From: Hamiltosporidium magnivora
Lineage: Eukaryota > Microsporidia > Dubosqiidae
Length of the DNA: 29,039 nucleotides
Direction of reading: 5' to 3'
Assembly: GCA_004325065.1 (NCBI GenBank)
Contig: PITI01000045.1
Location: 1 to 29,039, forward strand
Part shown: positions 19,251 to 28,011 of the stretch, piece by piece
Layout: each line of letters begins with the position of its first letter
Position numbering within the stretch: the stretch's first letter is position 1
The notes under the pieces: model-generated
What the model was told of the DNA's origin: nothing
Database searches by the model: none
Seen by the model: the letters and a program-made list of their open reading frames with translations, nothing else
Made by a program: the position numbers and the translations under genes

Positions 19251-20957
19251 ATGAAAGTAAATGAGGTATCTGATATATCGGGTAACATAGAATCCGAACT
19301 AAACAGTATTTTAGATGAGAAGGCTGTTTCTCCTGGGTATATAGATGAATCACAGTATTTGTTGCAAAAGATTGTAGGGAAATACAAACTAACAAAGAAT
19401 CTTGGTTCGGGAGGTACAAGTAAAGTAAAACTTGGAATTAATAATGAAACAGGAGAAAAGGTAGCAATAAAGATTGTTTCTAAGAAAATGAGTACAAGTT
19501 CTTTAGGGAAGGATACTGAAGCCAAAAGAGATGAAAGAATATATCGCGAAGTATTAATTTCTACACTTTTAAATCATCCTCATATAGTGAGATTAAAAGA
19601 TTTTTATTACAATGAAAATAATTTTTTCTTGGTATTCGAATATATTAAAGGAAAACAGTTGTTGGATTTAGTGGCTAGAAATGGCGCATTATCTGAAAAT
19701 GATTCAAGAAGATTTTTTAGACAAATTTTATCTGCTGTGGGATACATACATAACAACTCAATAGTGCATAGAGATTTAAAAATAGAAAATATACTTATTG
19801 ACGATGATGGAAATGCCAAAATATTAGATTTCGGACTTTCAAATTTCTATGATAATAAGCGATTGTTAAATACTTTTTGTGGTTCATTATATTTTGCTGC
19901 ACCTGAGTTATTGATGGGAAGACAATATAGTGGACCCGAAATCGATATATGGAGTTTAGGAATTATTTTATACGTAATGTTGTGCGGTAAAGTTCCTTTT
20001 GATGATAAAGATGTGCATGCATTGCATTCCAAAATAAAGAAAGCAAGTCTTACATTTGTAAAATCTTTATCATCGGAAGCGGAAGAGCTTCTTTCTGGCA
20101 TGATTCTGCCTACTCCTTCTTCCCGACTTGGAATGGATCAGATAGTCAAGTCCGTTTGGGTAAATAAAGATTATAAAACAAATGTTGATTTCTTCAACAA
20201 TAGGAAATTTCTTTTAAAAAGACTTAGAACGGGATATCTTAAACTAATAAGCTATGTTGTAAGATCACAGTTTCCCGATATGGAAAAAGATGTGAGAAGA
20301 TATATTTCGATATGTAAAGAAGGAAAATCAGAATCTTTGGAACAAATTTACTGGGCAAGAAGACCTACAATATCATTATATTATCTTTTTATAGAAGCAG
20401 TTGGCTTAAACGAAGACCTTATAGAAATAACTGAAGATAAAATAGATGAATCCGATATCAGCGATGAATTATGCCTTGGAACAGAAGAAGACCGACCACA
20501 AATGTACCACAATTTCGTAAGTTTTGTATTTTCAAAAGAAAAAAACAATTCCTTTAGTAAATATTTTACAGGAAGCATATTTTTAAATAGTGAAAGTTCT
20601 TTAAACCACATTGAAAAGACAGTTTTAGGCGACACAAGTAATATAGATAACCTTCCTGCAATAAAAAACACGTATCTTAAAGGTTTTTTCAAAGGTATTA
20701 AAATCAAACCTACTCTTAGCCACACCGAGATTAAGAAAATATTAATACAATTTTTTACAGCTATGAAAATTACTTACGAAATAAAAGAAAAGAATTATAA
20801 GCTTATTTACGATATAAACGAGACAAAATGTGAATTTAAAATATCACTTTATTTCAATAAGTTGTTTAAAGAACATTTTTTATCTGTTACAAGACTTTCA
20901 GGTGACAAAAAGCTTTTTAGGGATGTGTTGGTTTCATTGGCGGGAATTTTTAAATAA
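19251..20957 (+). CDS. KIN1: KIN1-like serine/threonine protein kinase
   Basis: This 568-residue kinase transfers phosphate from ATP to Ser/Thr. The kinase domain spans about 44-303: glycine loop LGSGGTSKV (51-59), VAIK lysine 74, helix-C glutamate at about 100, catalytic HRDLK (173-177, Asp175), DFG (193-195), activation loop with T208 before FCGS, APE (217-219), DIWSLG (232-237). All key residues are present. A linker follows, then a C-terminal region (about 470-568) ending LSVTRLSGDKKLFRDVL, which fits the KA1 domain of KIN1/PAR-1/MARK kinases; KA1 binds acidic membrane lipids and restrains the kinase. In yeast, KIN1 kinases act in polarity and secretion at the plasma membrane. Microsporidia keep a reduced KIN1 of similar size. 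The start is the first usable ATG: an ATG 20 bases upstream reads only six codons before a stop. It lies 123 bp before the CAP gene on the same strand. Confidence 0.85.
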   Translation: MKVNEVSDISGNIESELNSILDEKAVSPGYIDESQYLLQKIVGKYKLTKNLGSGGTSKVKLGINNETGEKVAIKIVSKKMSTSSLGKDTEAKRDERIYREVLISTLLNHPHIVRLKDFYYNENNFFLVFEYIKGKQLLDLVARNGALSENDSRRFFRQILSAVGYIHNNSIVHRDLKIENILIDDDGNAKILDFGLSNFYDNKRLLNTFCGSLYFAAPELLMGRQYSGPEIDIWSLGIILYVMLCGKVPFDDKDVHALHSKIKKASLTFVKSLSSEAEELLSGMILPTPSSRLGMDQIVKSVWVNKDYKTNVDFFNNRKFLLKRLRTGYLKLISYVVRSQFPDMEKDVRRYISICKEGKSESLEQIYWARRPTISLYYLFIEAVGLNEDLIEITEDKIDESDISDELCLGTEEDRPQMYHNFVSFVFSKEKNNSFSKYFTGSIFLNSESSLNHIEKTVLGDTSNIDNLPAIKNTYLKGFFKGIKIKPTLSHTEIKKILIQFFTAMKITYEIKEKNYKLIYDINETKCEFKISLYFNKLFKEHFLSVTRLSGDKKLFRDVLVSLAGIFK

Positions 20958-21080
20958 AACATCTCTTTAATATATTTTTTAATTAATTTAACCTAATTTA
21001 GTACAAATCTAAAATATTGTTTGAATTCTAAAACATGTGTTTTAGCTTAGAAATAATAATTCTAATTGTTTTGGTAAAAT

Positions 21081-24000
21081 ATGATAATCTTTATATTAGG
21101 AATAGTACTAGCACAGTATGAAAAAGATATGCTTAGGCTTACAAATGAATTCAGAAGAGAAAATAATCTCAAAGAACTTGAATTGTACTATCCTTTGGAA
21201 AAAACGGCACGAATGCAGGCAGAATTTATGTGTAGTATTATGAAGATAACACACGATGGCCCTGAAAAGAAGACCAGAACTCTTGATAGAAGACTTCTTC
21301 TAAATGATTTCGTTGGAGAAAATATCGGTGAGAATATTGCAAAACAACAAGGGGATAATTATGGTGAAGTCTTTCGTATTTGGAAACGATCCGATAAACA
21401 TAAGAAGAACATTTTGGGTGATTATACATATACAGGAATTTATACGTGCAAAGATAGAAGAAAAAACCGGTATTGGGTTCAAGTTTTTGGAAAGCCAGCT
21501 TCTGGAAAAAAATCATCCAAAGAAACAAATGATAGAGATTCTGACTCGTCTAAAAAAGAATCTAAGAATGACGAGAATATCAAGAGCAGGATAGATAATA
21601 ATGATGTTACGAGTAAAAAAGGTGGCACGGAAAATAAAGCTAAGGTAGATAATAAAGATGGTGAAAACAAGCAAGTTAAGAATTTAGAAGGTAAAAATGA
21701 TGGGAAGAATAAGGAAGAAAAGAATACAGAAAGTAAAAATGGAGTGAATAATCAAGAAGGTAAAGACAAAGGAAAAAATGATAAAGAATCAAAGATTGAC
21801 GAAAGCAATAATAAAGATGATAAGAAAGACAAGAAAAAAGATGAGAATAAAGGCAATGAGAATGAAAACGATAAAGATAAAGATAAAGGAAATGATACTA
21901 GGAACAAGAAAAAAAATGATAATAAAGCAAACAAGAGTGAAAAGGATGATAAACATGAGGACAAAGGCAAGAAAGAGGAGAAGGATAATAAAGAACCCAA
22001 GAATGATAAGAACAATGGTAATAATAAAAGTGATGATGAGAAGAAAGATATAAAGGAAACAGAGAATGGTAGTGACAATAAAAAGGATAAAGATAAAAAC
22101 AAAGAAAAACCACAGGTGGACATCCAATCTCTATTAAAAGATGAAATAAACAAAATAAAAGCTGAAATAATCACGGAATTGAAAATGCAAAAACAAGAAA
22201 ATAAGTCCAACGAAAAGCCAGAAGATTCTAAAATAGATTTACAAGAATTAAAAAGACTTTTATCGGAGAATCCTAAAATCCTTAATAAATCAAATGAAGA
22301 ACCATCTGATACTTTAAAAACACCACAACAGGATAATAATACGAGTAAAATGGCATTATCTGAAGATATTGGGTCATCAAAAACCAATTCTGATACAAAA
22401 GTTTTAGAAAATAAAAAGTTTATTAGCGATCAACAAAAATTAGATACAATTCCTAATATAGAAACCTTAAAACATAATGAATCAGTGAAAAACGACAAAG
22501 AAAAACCAGATTTAAACAAACCTGGAAACAAAGTAACAGAGAATCCAAAAAGTGAAATCTTAAAAAATGATAAAGAAAAATTTGATCCAAATATACCGGA
22601 ATATAAAGCGGCAGATATTTCTAAAAATGTAATTTCAGAAGAAAAACAAAAGCAGCCCACCAAAGAAAATGAACAAAAAAACTCTCCTTCAAACCCTGAT
22701 CAAAATAAAGAAAACCCAAAGAATACTCCACAAGAATCCCTACTGGCAAGATTTGGAAATACCGAAAATAATAAAAACACATCTACTAATGCAGAAAAAA
22801 TTTCTAAACCAAAAATACCAGATGAATTTCCCAGTAAAAAAGATTCAAAACCTTCAACCAATACTATTACAAAAGAAAAAGATAAATCAACCGATGTTCA
22901 ACCTGAATTTAAACAACCTAATCAAAGTAAAGATGAACCTGCAAATACCAAACCTTCATCGACTAGCGACATTAATTCATCCAAGAAACCAGAAGTAAAA
23001 ATTCTAAATGAGCCCCAACCAAACACTAAATCACCTGACACCACAAAAACACCTTCACCCGAAGATAAACATTTTGACATTTCATTTCCCCCTGAACCAA
23101 AACCACAAAAACCTTCTGGAAATCCCTTTTCGCTTTCTGAGTCACCAAACACGAACAATAAACCAAATGAAAATACTAAGGAACCACAAATACCAACAGA
23201 ACATTCCATTTCACCTCCTACTTCACCACCTACCAACAATAAATCAAATGAAAATACCAAAGAGCCACAAAAATCTTTAGAACCTGCTATGCCACCACCT
23301 ACCAACAATAAACCAAATGAAAGTTACTTCCTTGGAAACACATATAAAGACCCCACATCTCAAAACACCAACACCCCTAACCCAGACAATTCTCCTCATC
23401 CTCCAAACACCAAAGAACCAATAAAATGCCAATCAAATAAATTATTTACGTGTTTAGATAACAGCAATTACACTTTTATTATTTCACCTGATATGATCAA
23501 AAAAATATACGAAAATTATTTTCCTAAAAACGGTAAATCACCAGACAAGCCAAAGACAACCAGCGAAGATGAAAATACCAAAAATTTGAAAAATCGTAGG
23601 GATGATTTTGGTAATGGAACTAAAGAAGACAAAGAAAATAAGGAAGGGAAGGATGCTAAAGATGGTAATGAAGATAAAAAAGATAAGGAAGGTAAAGATG
23701 GCAAGGAAAGTAAAGATGGTAATGAAGATAAAAAAGGTAAGGAAAGTAAAGATGGCAAGGAAAGTAAAATTGGCAAGGAAAGTAAAGATGGTAATGAAGA
23801 TAAAAAAGATAAGGAAAGTAAAGATGGCAAGGAAATTAAAGATGGTAAGGAAATTAAAGATGGTAAGGAAGAGGATAATAAGGAAAAAGAGTCCCCTAAA
23901 GAACCACCTAAAGAAACATCCAAGGAAGCATCCAAAGAACCCCAAAATAAAGAATCTAAACAAATATCGAATGAACCCAAAGACAAAGACACACCCAAAG

Positions 24001-24542
24001 ACAAAGACACACCCAAAGACAAAGACACACCCAAAGACAAAGACACACCCAAAGACAAAGATACATCCAAAGACAAAGACACATCCAAAGACAAAGATAT
24101 ACCCAAAGACAAAGAAATATCCAAAGACAAAGATACATCCAAAGACAAAGATACATCCAAAGACAAAGAAATACCAAAAGACAAAGAAATACCAAAAGAC
24201 AAAGAAACTACAAAACAATCTTCCTCACCCTGTCCACAAACAAAACCTTCACTTCTAGAAATATTTAAAGTCCCTTCCCACCAAAAAGACCAAAAACCAA
24301 TTTCTTCACAAAAATACAAACTTTTAGAAACAGAAATATTTCCCGATATGAACTATGAAATAATTATAAGTACGAATAGTAAAAATAAGGATATTAAGGA
24401 TATAGACAGTAACAATACCAAGGCAGATAATAAAGATAGCAAAGATAATAATAATAAAGACATATTCGATAGTAATAAAGATAATAATAAAGAAGATATA
24501 GAAATAGATCAACCTGTGTTCTACGGGTCCTCTTTACAATAG
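21081..24542 (+). CDS. Secreted CAP/SCP-domain protein with long repeat-rich tail
   Basis: This 1153-residue protein begins with a short hydrophobic signal (MIIFILGIVLAQ), so it is probably secreted. Residues about 14-138 form a CAP (SCP/PR-1/Antigen 5) domain: His58 in ITHDG, GENIGENIA with Glu84, Glu96, and SDKHKKNIL with His107 give the usual His/Glu tetrad; Cys51 and Cys123 could pair; YWVQVFG closes the fold. A very long hydrophilic tail follows: Lys/Asp/Glu/Asn-rich (139-340), a possible coiled coil (346-400), a Pro/Ser/Thr/Asn-rich part (to about 780), a KDGKES-type repeat (about 850-935), and 13 six-residue P/S-KDK-D/E-T/I units (966-1043). Two small ordered-looking islands lie at 783-818 and 1051-1097. 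CAP proteins bind sterols or act as secreted effectors elsewhere; here a spore wall, polar tube or host-facing role is only a guess. Confidence 0.85.
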   Translation: MIIFILGIVLAQYEKDMLRLTNEFRRENNLKELELYYPLEKTARMQAEFMCSIMKITHDGPEKKTRTLDRRLLLNDFVGENIGENIAKQQGDNYGEVFRIWKRSDKHKKNILGDYTYTGIYTCKDRRKNRYWVQVFGKPASGKKSSKETNDRDSDSSKKESKNDENIKSRIDNNDVTSKKGGTENKAKVDNKDGENKQVKNLEGKNDGKNKEEKNTESKNGVNNQEGKDKGKNDKESKIDESNNKDDKKDKKKDENKGNENENDKDKDKGNDTRNKKKNDNKANKSEKDDKHEDKGKKEEKDNKEPKNDKNNGNNKSDDEKKDIKETENGSDNKKDKDKNKEKPQVDIQSLLKDEINKIKAEIITELKMQKQENKSNEKPEDSKIDLQELKRLLSENPKILNKSNEEPSDTLKTPQQDNNTSKMALSEDIGSSKTNSDTKVLENKKFISDQQKLDTIPNIETLKHNESVKNDKEKPDLNKPGNKVTENPKSEILKNDKEKFDPNIPEYKAADISKNVISEEKQKQPTKENEQKNSPSNPDQNKENPKNTPQESLLARFGNTENNKNTSTNAEKISKPKIPDEFPSKKDSKPSTNTITKEKDKSTDVQPEFKQPNQSKDEPANTKPSSTSDINSSKKPEVKILNEPQPNTKSPDTTKTPSPEDKHFDISFPPEPKPQKPSGNPFSLSESPNTNNKPNENTKEPQIPTEHSISPPTSPPTNNKSNENTKEPQKSLEPAMPPPTNNKPNESYFLGNTYKDPTSQNTNTPNPDNSPHPPNTKEPIKCQSNKLFTCLDNSNYTFIISPDMIKKIYENYFPKNGKSPDKPKTTSEDENTKNLKNRRDDFGNGTKEDKENKEGKDAKDGNEDKKDKEGKDGKESKDGNEDKKGKESKDGKESKIGKESKDGNEDKKDKESKDGKEIKDGKEIKDGKEEDNKEKESPKEPPKETSKEASKEPQNKESKQISNEPKDKDTPKDKDTPKDKDTPKDKDTPKDKDTSKDKDTSKDKDIPKDKEISKDKDTSKDKDTSKDKEIPKDKEIPKDKETTKQSSSPCPQTKPSLLEIFKVPSHQKDQKPISSQKYKLLETEIFPDMNYEIIISTNSKNKDIKDIDSNNTKADNKDSKDNNNKDIFDSNKDNNKEDIEIDQPVFYGSSLQ
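23152..23328 (+). repeat. Pro/Asn-rich coding repeat in the CAP protein
   Basis: Three related blocks built around NNKPNENTKEPQ and separated by proline runs (SPPTSPPT, AMPPPT). The coding DNA repeats AACAATAAACCAAATGAAA with few changes, so the blocks arose by recent tandem duplication. Confidence 0.75.
23629..23877 (+). repeat. KDGKES/KDGNEDKK coding repeat in the CAP protein
   Basis: Higher-order tandem repeat built from KDGKES and KDGNEDKKDKE units. DNA copies such as GGCAAGGAAAGTAAAGATGG recur almost unchanged, with an in-frame period of 18 bases and longer multiples. Confidence 0.75.
23976..24209 (+). repeat. 18-bp coding minisatellite, 13 units
   Basis: Thirteen in-frame 18-bp units encode PKDKDT or close variants (SKDKDT, SKDKDI, PKDKEI, PKDKET), residues 966-1043. 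The first four are nearly identical at DNA level (CCCAAAGACAAAGACACA) and later ones drift. The copy number is likely to vary between strains. Confidence 0.9.
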
Positions 24543-25018
24543 TAAAAATCAAATTTAGTATTTGTCGTTATAATTGATTGTAAAGGGATGTTTAATATAT
24601 CATTAAATAAATTAATATAATTATTTTTAGTAAATAAAATCCTTTTTTTGGCAAATTAGAATTAATTAATTTAAAAATATCGTAAGATTAATAACTTGAA
24701 AAATAATTGCAAGATTAATAACAAATAAAGAATAGTAAGACTTATAAAAGAAATTGAAAAATAATTGTAAGATTAATAAAAAATAAAGCAGTAAGACTCA
24801 TAAAGAAATTTAAAAATAATTGTAAGATTAATAAAAAATAAAGCAGTAAGACTTATAAAAAAAAATTTATAATAGAAATATTTAAATCAAAGAAATAAGA
24901 ATATTGTAGCAAAAATAAAGAAATAAATAAAAATTATAACAAAAATACTTAAATTATCATACATCTATCTCATATTATAAATTGTATACCTCCTGGTCTT
25001 CTATATCTATATATCCTT
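24543..25018. other. Convergent intergenic gap
   Basis: Between the stop of the CAP gene and the stop of the minus-strand gene. Besides the tandem repeat at 24672-24862 I see only AT-rich sequence with several AATAAA stretches that could serve as polyadenylation signals for both genes. Confidence 0.5.
24672..24862 (+). repeat. 55-58 bp tandem repeat, about three units
   Basis: AATAATTG-[CT]-AAGATTAATA starts recur at 24702, 24760 and 24815, each followed by AAATAAAG and AGTAAGACT. A weaker partial unit precedes them at about 24680. It lies in the convergent intergenic gap downstream of the CAP gene. Confidence 0.75.
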
Positions 25019-26215
25019 CTACATTCTTTTATATCCATAATCTATACATCCATTAGGACTTTTATTAATATAACCAGGACTCTTGGTTTCTTGTTTCTTT
25101 CTATTTTTAAGAAACTCATAAATTTCGGTCGGTGACCTTAATTTTTCAAGTGACGGATCAATTTGAGAAATAGCTACTGTATGTGAAAGATGTACAACGG
25201 GTACTTTCTTAGGTACAGGATAACTAAAAGAACTTTTAGAACGTGCATGTTTAAGAATTTCAAACATAGAAACCATTTTTTTAAACACATTCTGTGGTTT
25301 ATCTTCTTTTTTAACACAAACCTCTTCACAGGTTTTTTGTACAAAAAAACTTTGAATAAAAGAATTCGAATGACTTCTATTGATAAATTTTTTATGTAAA
25401 TTTCTATTACCTAAAAAAAATAATAAAATGGAATCAGAAATACATTTTGTACTTCTTTTTTGTTCCTGCCATACTTGTTTTATAAATTTTGATTTCTCCT
25501 CAATTAAAAATAAAAATTTAGAATTAAATTTCTGTTTTTCATAAGAAATACCACTATTTTTACACATTTTTTTATCATTAAAATTTTCCATTCCATCAGA
25601 AATACCATTATTTACAAATATTTTTTCATCTTTAAAATTTTCCATTCCATCAGAAATACCATTATTTTTACACATTTTTTTATCTTTAAAATATCCATTT
25701 TTACTTATTTTAAATCTTTTACTTTCATTTTCTTTAAAAATAATTTCTTTTTTATTTTCTACTTTTTCATAAAAATATTCTAAATTTAAATTTTTATTTT
25801 TTCTTAAATTTTCTATTTTTTTTAATATTTTAAATCTTTCTAACTCTTCATATGAAATAATCCATTCGAACGTAAAAACAACTTTTTTACTATTTTTTAA
25901 TATGAAATATAAAGGAAGATTTCGAATACTATTATAATATTTAAGGGTGTTACTTACTTTACTATAATATCTATTATAAAGGGTGTTATTACTACTAATA
26001 GGAATATTTCTTATTAAAGAATTTTCACTAAAAATATTTTCATTTTCAAAATCTAAAAGTGGTCGATATATACCTTTATATCGGTGATATTCTAATATTT
26101 CTTGTCCTATCTTTTTAGAAAAAGAAGAAAGTGCATACGAAACATCTGTAATTGAATAGTCTTGGTTCTGTTCTATAACACTTAAATTTTGGTCATTGTC
26201 TTTATTTTCCTCCAT
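25019..26215 (-). CDS. Unknown basic protein with internal 18-residue repeat
   Basis: This 398-residue hydrophilic protein, rich in Lys, Asn and Ser, has no signal peptide, no clear membrane segment and no family that I recognise. It starts MEENKDNDQN; the acidic N-terminus is followed by SYALSSFSKKIGQEILEYHRYKGIYRPLLDF (20-56) in pieces that look ordered. Residues 73-96 contain a 12-residue period (NTLYNRYYSKVS, then NTLKYYN) encoded by two GGGTGTTA boxes 36 bp apart. Residues 176-229 are three 18-residue units of the type FKDKKMCKNNGISDGMEN. The C-terminal part (VPVVHLSHTVAISQIDPSLE and LRSPTEIYEFLKNRKK, about 335-375) looks conserved in style and may be the functional core. The start ATG is the first in frame, after an A-rich run. 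A nuclear or cytosolic location is a guess. Confidence 0.8.
   Translation of the reverse strand: MEENKDNDQNLSVIEQNQDYSITDVSYALSSFSKKIGQEILEYHRYKGIYRPLLDFENENIFSENSLIRNIPISSNNTLYNRYYSKVSNTLKYYNSIRNLPLYFILKNSKKVVFTFEWIISYEELERFKILKKIENLRKNKNLNLEYFYEKVENKKEIIFKENESKRFKISKNGYFKDKKMCKNNGISDGMENFKDEKIFVNNGISDGMENFNDKKMCKNSGISYEKQKFNSKFLFLIEEKSKFIKQVWQEQKRSTKCISDSILLFFLGNRNLHKKFINRSHSNSFIQSFFVQKTCEEVCVKKEDKPQNVFKKMVSMFEILKHARSKSSFSYPVPKKVPVVHLSHTVAISQIDPSLEKLRSPTEIYEFLKNRKKQETKSPGYINKSPNGCIDYGYKRM
25529..25690 (-). repeat. 54-bp in-frame coding repeat, three units
   Basis: Three units of 18 codons (residues 176-193, 194-211 and 212-229), sharing NNGISDGMEN and KDKKMCKN cores. The first two are nearly identical at DNA level over the NNGISDGMEN part; the third has drifted (NSGISYEKQK). 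Confidence 0.85.
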
Positions 26216-26399
26216 CTATTTTTTTTAGCAATGCAAAATTTTTTTTAATTTTTTTATTAAATATGGGATGTTAAAATACATCGAAAATAAAAATAGAAAA
26301 TTAAAAGAAAGGAAGGGGGTGGGACTGAACCATTGGTAAATAAAATATTGGTGGAAAGAAAAGGGTGTAAAGGAGAGAAGTAAAGGAGAAGGAAGTGTA
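26216..26399. other. Purine-rich upstream region of the minus-strand gene
   Basis: Strongly purine-rich on the plus strand (AAAGGAAGGGGGTGGG, then repeated GTGTAAAGGAGAG at 26365 and 26395), merging into the GGGTGTTA array. On the minus strand this is a pyrimidine-rich tract upstream of the ATG at 26215 and may take part in its promoter. Confidence 0.4.
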
Positions 26400-26870
26400 A
26401 AGGAGAGAGAGGGTGTTATTGCTGAGTATAATTAAAGGGTGTTAATTAAATAGTATTATAATACTAATACTAAAGGGGTGTTAATTATATTACTTCAATT
26501 ACTATTACTAAAGGGGTGTTAATTAAAATGTATTATAATACTAATACTAAAGGGGTGTTAATTATATTACTTCAATTACTACTACTAAAGGGGTGTTATT
26601 CATATATATAATCTATTATTACGAAAGGGGTGTTATATATACTACTAAAATAGTAATACTAAAGGGGTGTTATTCATATATATAATCTATTATTACGAAA
26701 GGGGTGTTATATATACTACTAAAATAGTAATACTAAAGGGGTGTTATTCATATATATAATCTATTATTACGAAAGGGGTGTTATATACTACTAAAATAGT
26801 ATTACTAAAGGGGTGTTATATACTACTAAAATAGTATTACTAAAGGGGTGTTATATACTAGTCTATTTAA
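26400..26870 (+). repeat. Phased GGGTGTTA array, 13 boxes, ~37-bp period
   Basis: GGGTGTTA or GGGGTGTTA occurs 13 times, starting at 26411, 26437, 26475, 26513, 26552, 26590, 26627, 26664, 26701, 26738, 26775, 26810 and 26845. After the first, the spacing is 35-39 bp. The boxes are mostly preceded by CTAAAG or CGAAAG. The spacers differ and alternate in pairs, giving higher-order units of about 74-77 bp: one type with ATTATATTACTTCAATTACT, another with ATTCATATATATAATCTATT. It is not a CRISPR: the repeat core is only about 13 bp and the spacers repeat. On the minus strand the box reads TAACACCCC toward the gene at 26215. Confidence 0.9.
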
Positions 26871-27246
26871 ATAGCTTTAATCTACTTTAATTTCTTCTCA
26901 AACCAACACCTTTACACCTATAAGTATAATAACACTGTAAAGTAGTACATGTGTTATATATAAGCAACTATCAATCCAGTTATATCTCATGGAATTCAAT
27001 TCTCAATATCTTAATATTTGCTTCTTAATATTTTCTTCTATTTTACAGCTCATGGGCCAAATATAGATATAACTAATTAAATTGATATAAAGATAGAAAA
27101 GATAAGAATATTAAAGGTAGATATTAGTAGTCTTATGAATAACACCTTATATTATACAATCCTTATAATAACACCCTATAATTACTATTACACTAACAAA
27201 GTCATATCTTATAAATAACACCCAAATATACTACCCCTATCTTACA
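26871..27246. other. Upstream region of the 27247 gene with TAACACCC boxes
   Basis: No gene. Box copies appear here in the opposite orientation to the array: TAACACCT at 27140, TAACACCC at 27169 and 27216, and a weaker CAACACCT at 26904. TACCCCTAT (27232-27240) sits just before the ATG at 27247 and could be a CCC-type start-proximal signal. Confidence 0.5.
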
Positions 27247-27822
27247 ATGTCATCGGTCCAAAACAAACTAGAATTTCTAGAAGTTTTAAACCATACAAAG
27301 TCAGATCTACAGGGTGTTTATATTTATCCCCTTTCTAAAAAAATATTCCGTTGTTATATTTTTATACGTACTGGTATATTTCATGGTAATGGATATTGTT
27401 TTACTATTACTAAGTCTAACACAGAGTGGATATTAGGAGGATCATCTGTCATAGAACAGATCAAGGAGTATATTAAGGATGGTGATGTAGGTGAGAGTAG
27501 TAAGGATGGGAGTAGTGTAAATGGGGGACATACAACTTATAGTGATAATACCCTTATCTCTACTTTTACTACCTCCAATACACCTCCTACTATCAATGCT
27601 AATAACCCATCTGTTCTATATTTTCCTACTTCTCTTACTCTATACACTCTCCTATTAAAAATACGTTCTATATTATATGTTACTACTCCTCTTAGTCCTA
27701 TAATTACTTCGATTCCATCAGAAAACTTTAGAAAAGCTATTTTATCAAAATTAAATAGTTTTATAGAAAATAAGAGTAAGTCATGTCTTAAATATTATGT
27801 AAGAAATGAAATAAATAAATAA
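27247..27822 (+). CDS. Small protein, possibly a degenerate E2-like (UBC fold) protein
   Basis: This 191-residue protein has no signal peptide. Residues 31-55 (KKIFRCYIFIRTGIFHGNGYCFTIT) resemble the second and third strands of ubiquitin-conjugating (E2) folds, and residues 121-150 (PSVLYFPTSLTLYTLLLKIRSIL and onward) resemble the W-P-x-x-TL-x-x-LL helix after the E2 active site. The part between, where the HPN motif and catalytic cysteine should lie, is replaced by a low-complexity stretch (DGDVGESSKDGSSVNGGHTT). The only cysteines are at 36, 51 and 180. If the likeness is real, the protein cannot conjugate ubiquitin itself and would be a UEV-like or decayed form. A GGGTGTTT box (27312-27319) lies inside the coding region. 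The protein is otherwise unknown; the E2 reading is weak. Confidence 0.6.
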   Translation: MSSVQNKLEFLEVLNHTKSDLQGVYIYPLSKKIFRCYIFIRTGIFHGNGYCFTITKSNTEWILGGSSVIEQIKEYIKDGDVGESSKDGSSVNGGHTTYSDNTLISTFTTSNTPPTINANNPSVLYFPTSLTLYTLLLKIRSILYVTTPLSPIITSIPSENFRKAILSKLNSFIENKSKSCLKYYVRNEINK

Positions 27823-28011
27823 TTTGGTTATAGAATATATTTAATAAATTTCTGGTTTAAAACCACTTCCACGCTTTTATATTTTTCTTCTACCTCTTGT
27901 AGTTTTGTACAAAAGTATATTTATAGGTAATATTTAAAATTATTTATGGTGGAGGGAGGATAACCCCAATAAAAACTTGCTACTTGGTAGTTAAGTTGAA
28001 GTATAAAATCA
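27823..28011. other. Short intergenic gap
   Basis: AT-rich sequence between the 27247 gene and the inverted copy of the 600-bp element, with a small G-rich patch (GGTGGAGGGAGGATAACC, 27948-27965). Nothing else is supported. Confidence 0.4.

Noticed and set aside
21238..24512. Long open frames on the minus strand and in other frames across the CAP gene (for example 23516-24319)
   Set aside because: They are by-products of the repetitive Lys/Asp/Pro codon pattern on the coding strand. Their translations are monotonous Ser/Leu or Phe/Val repeats without domains.
26400..26870. CRISPR array
   Set aside because: The constant part is only about 13 bp, spacers repeat in a higher-order pattern, there are no cas genes, and the genome is eukaryotic in style.
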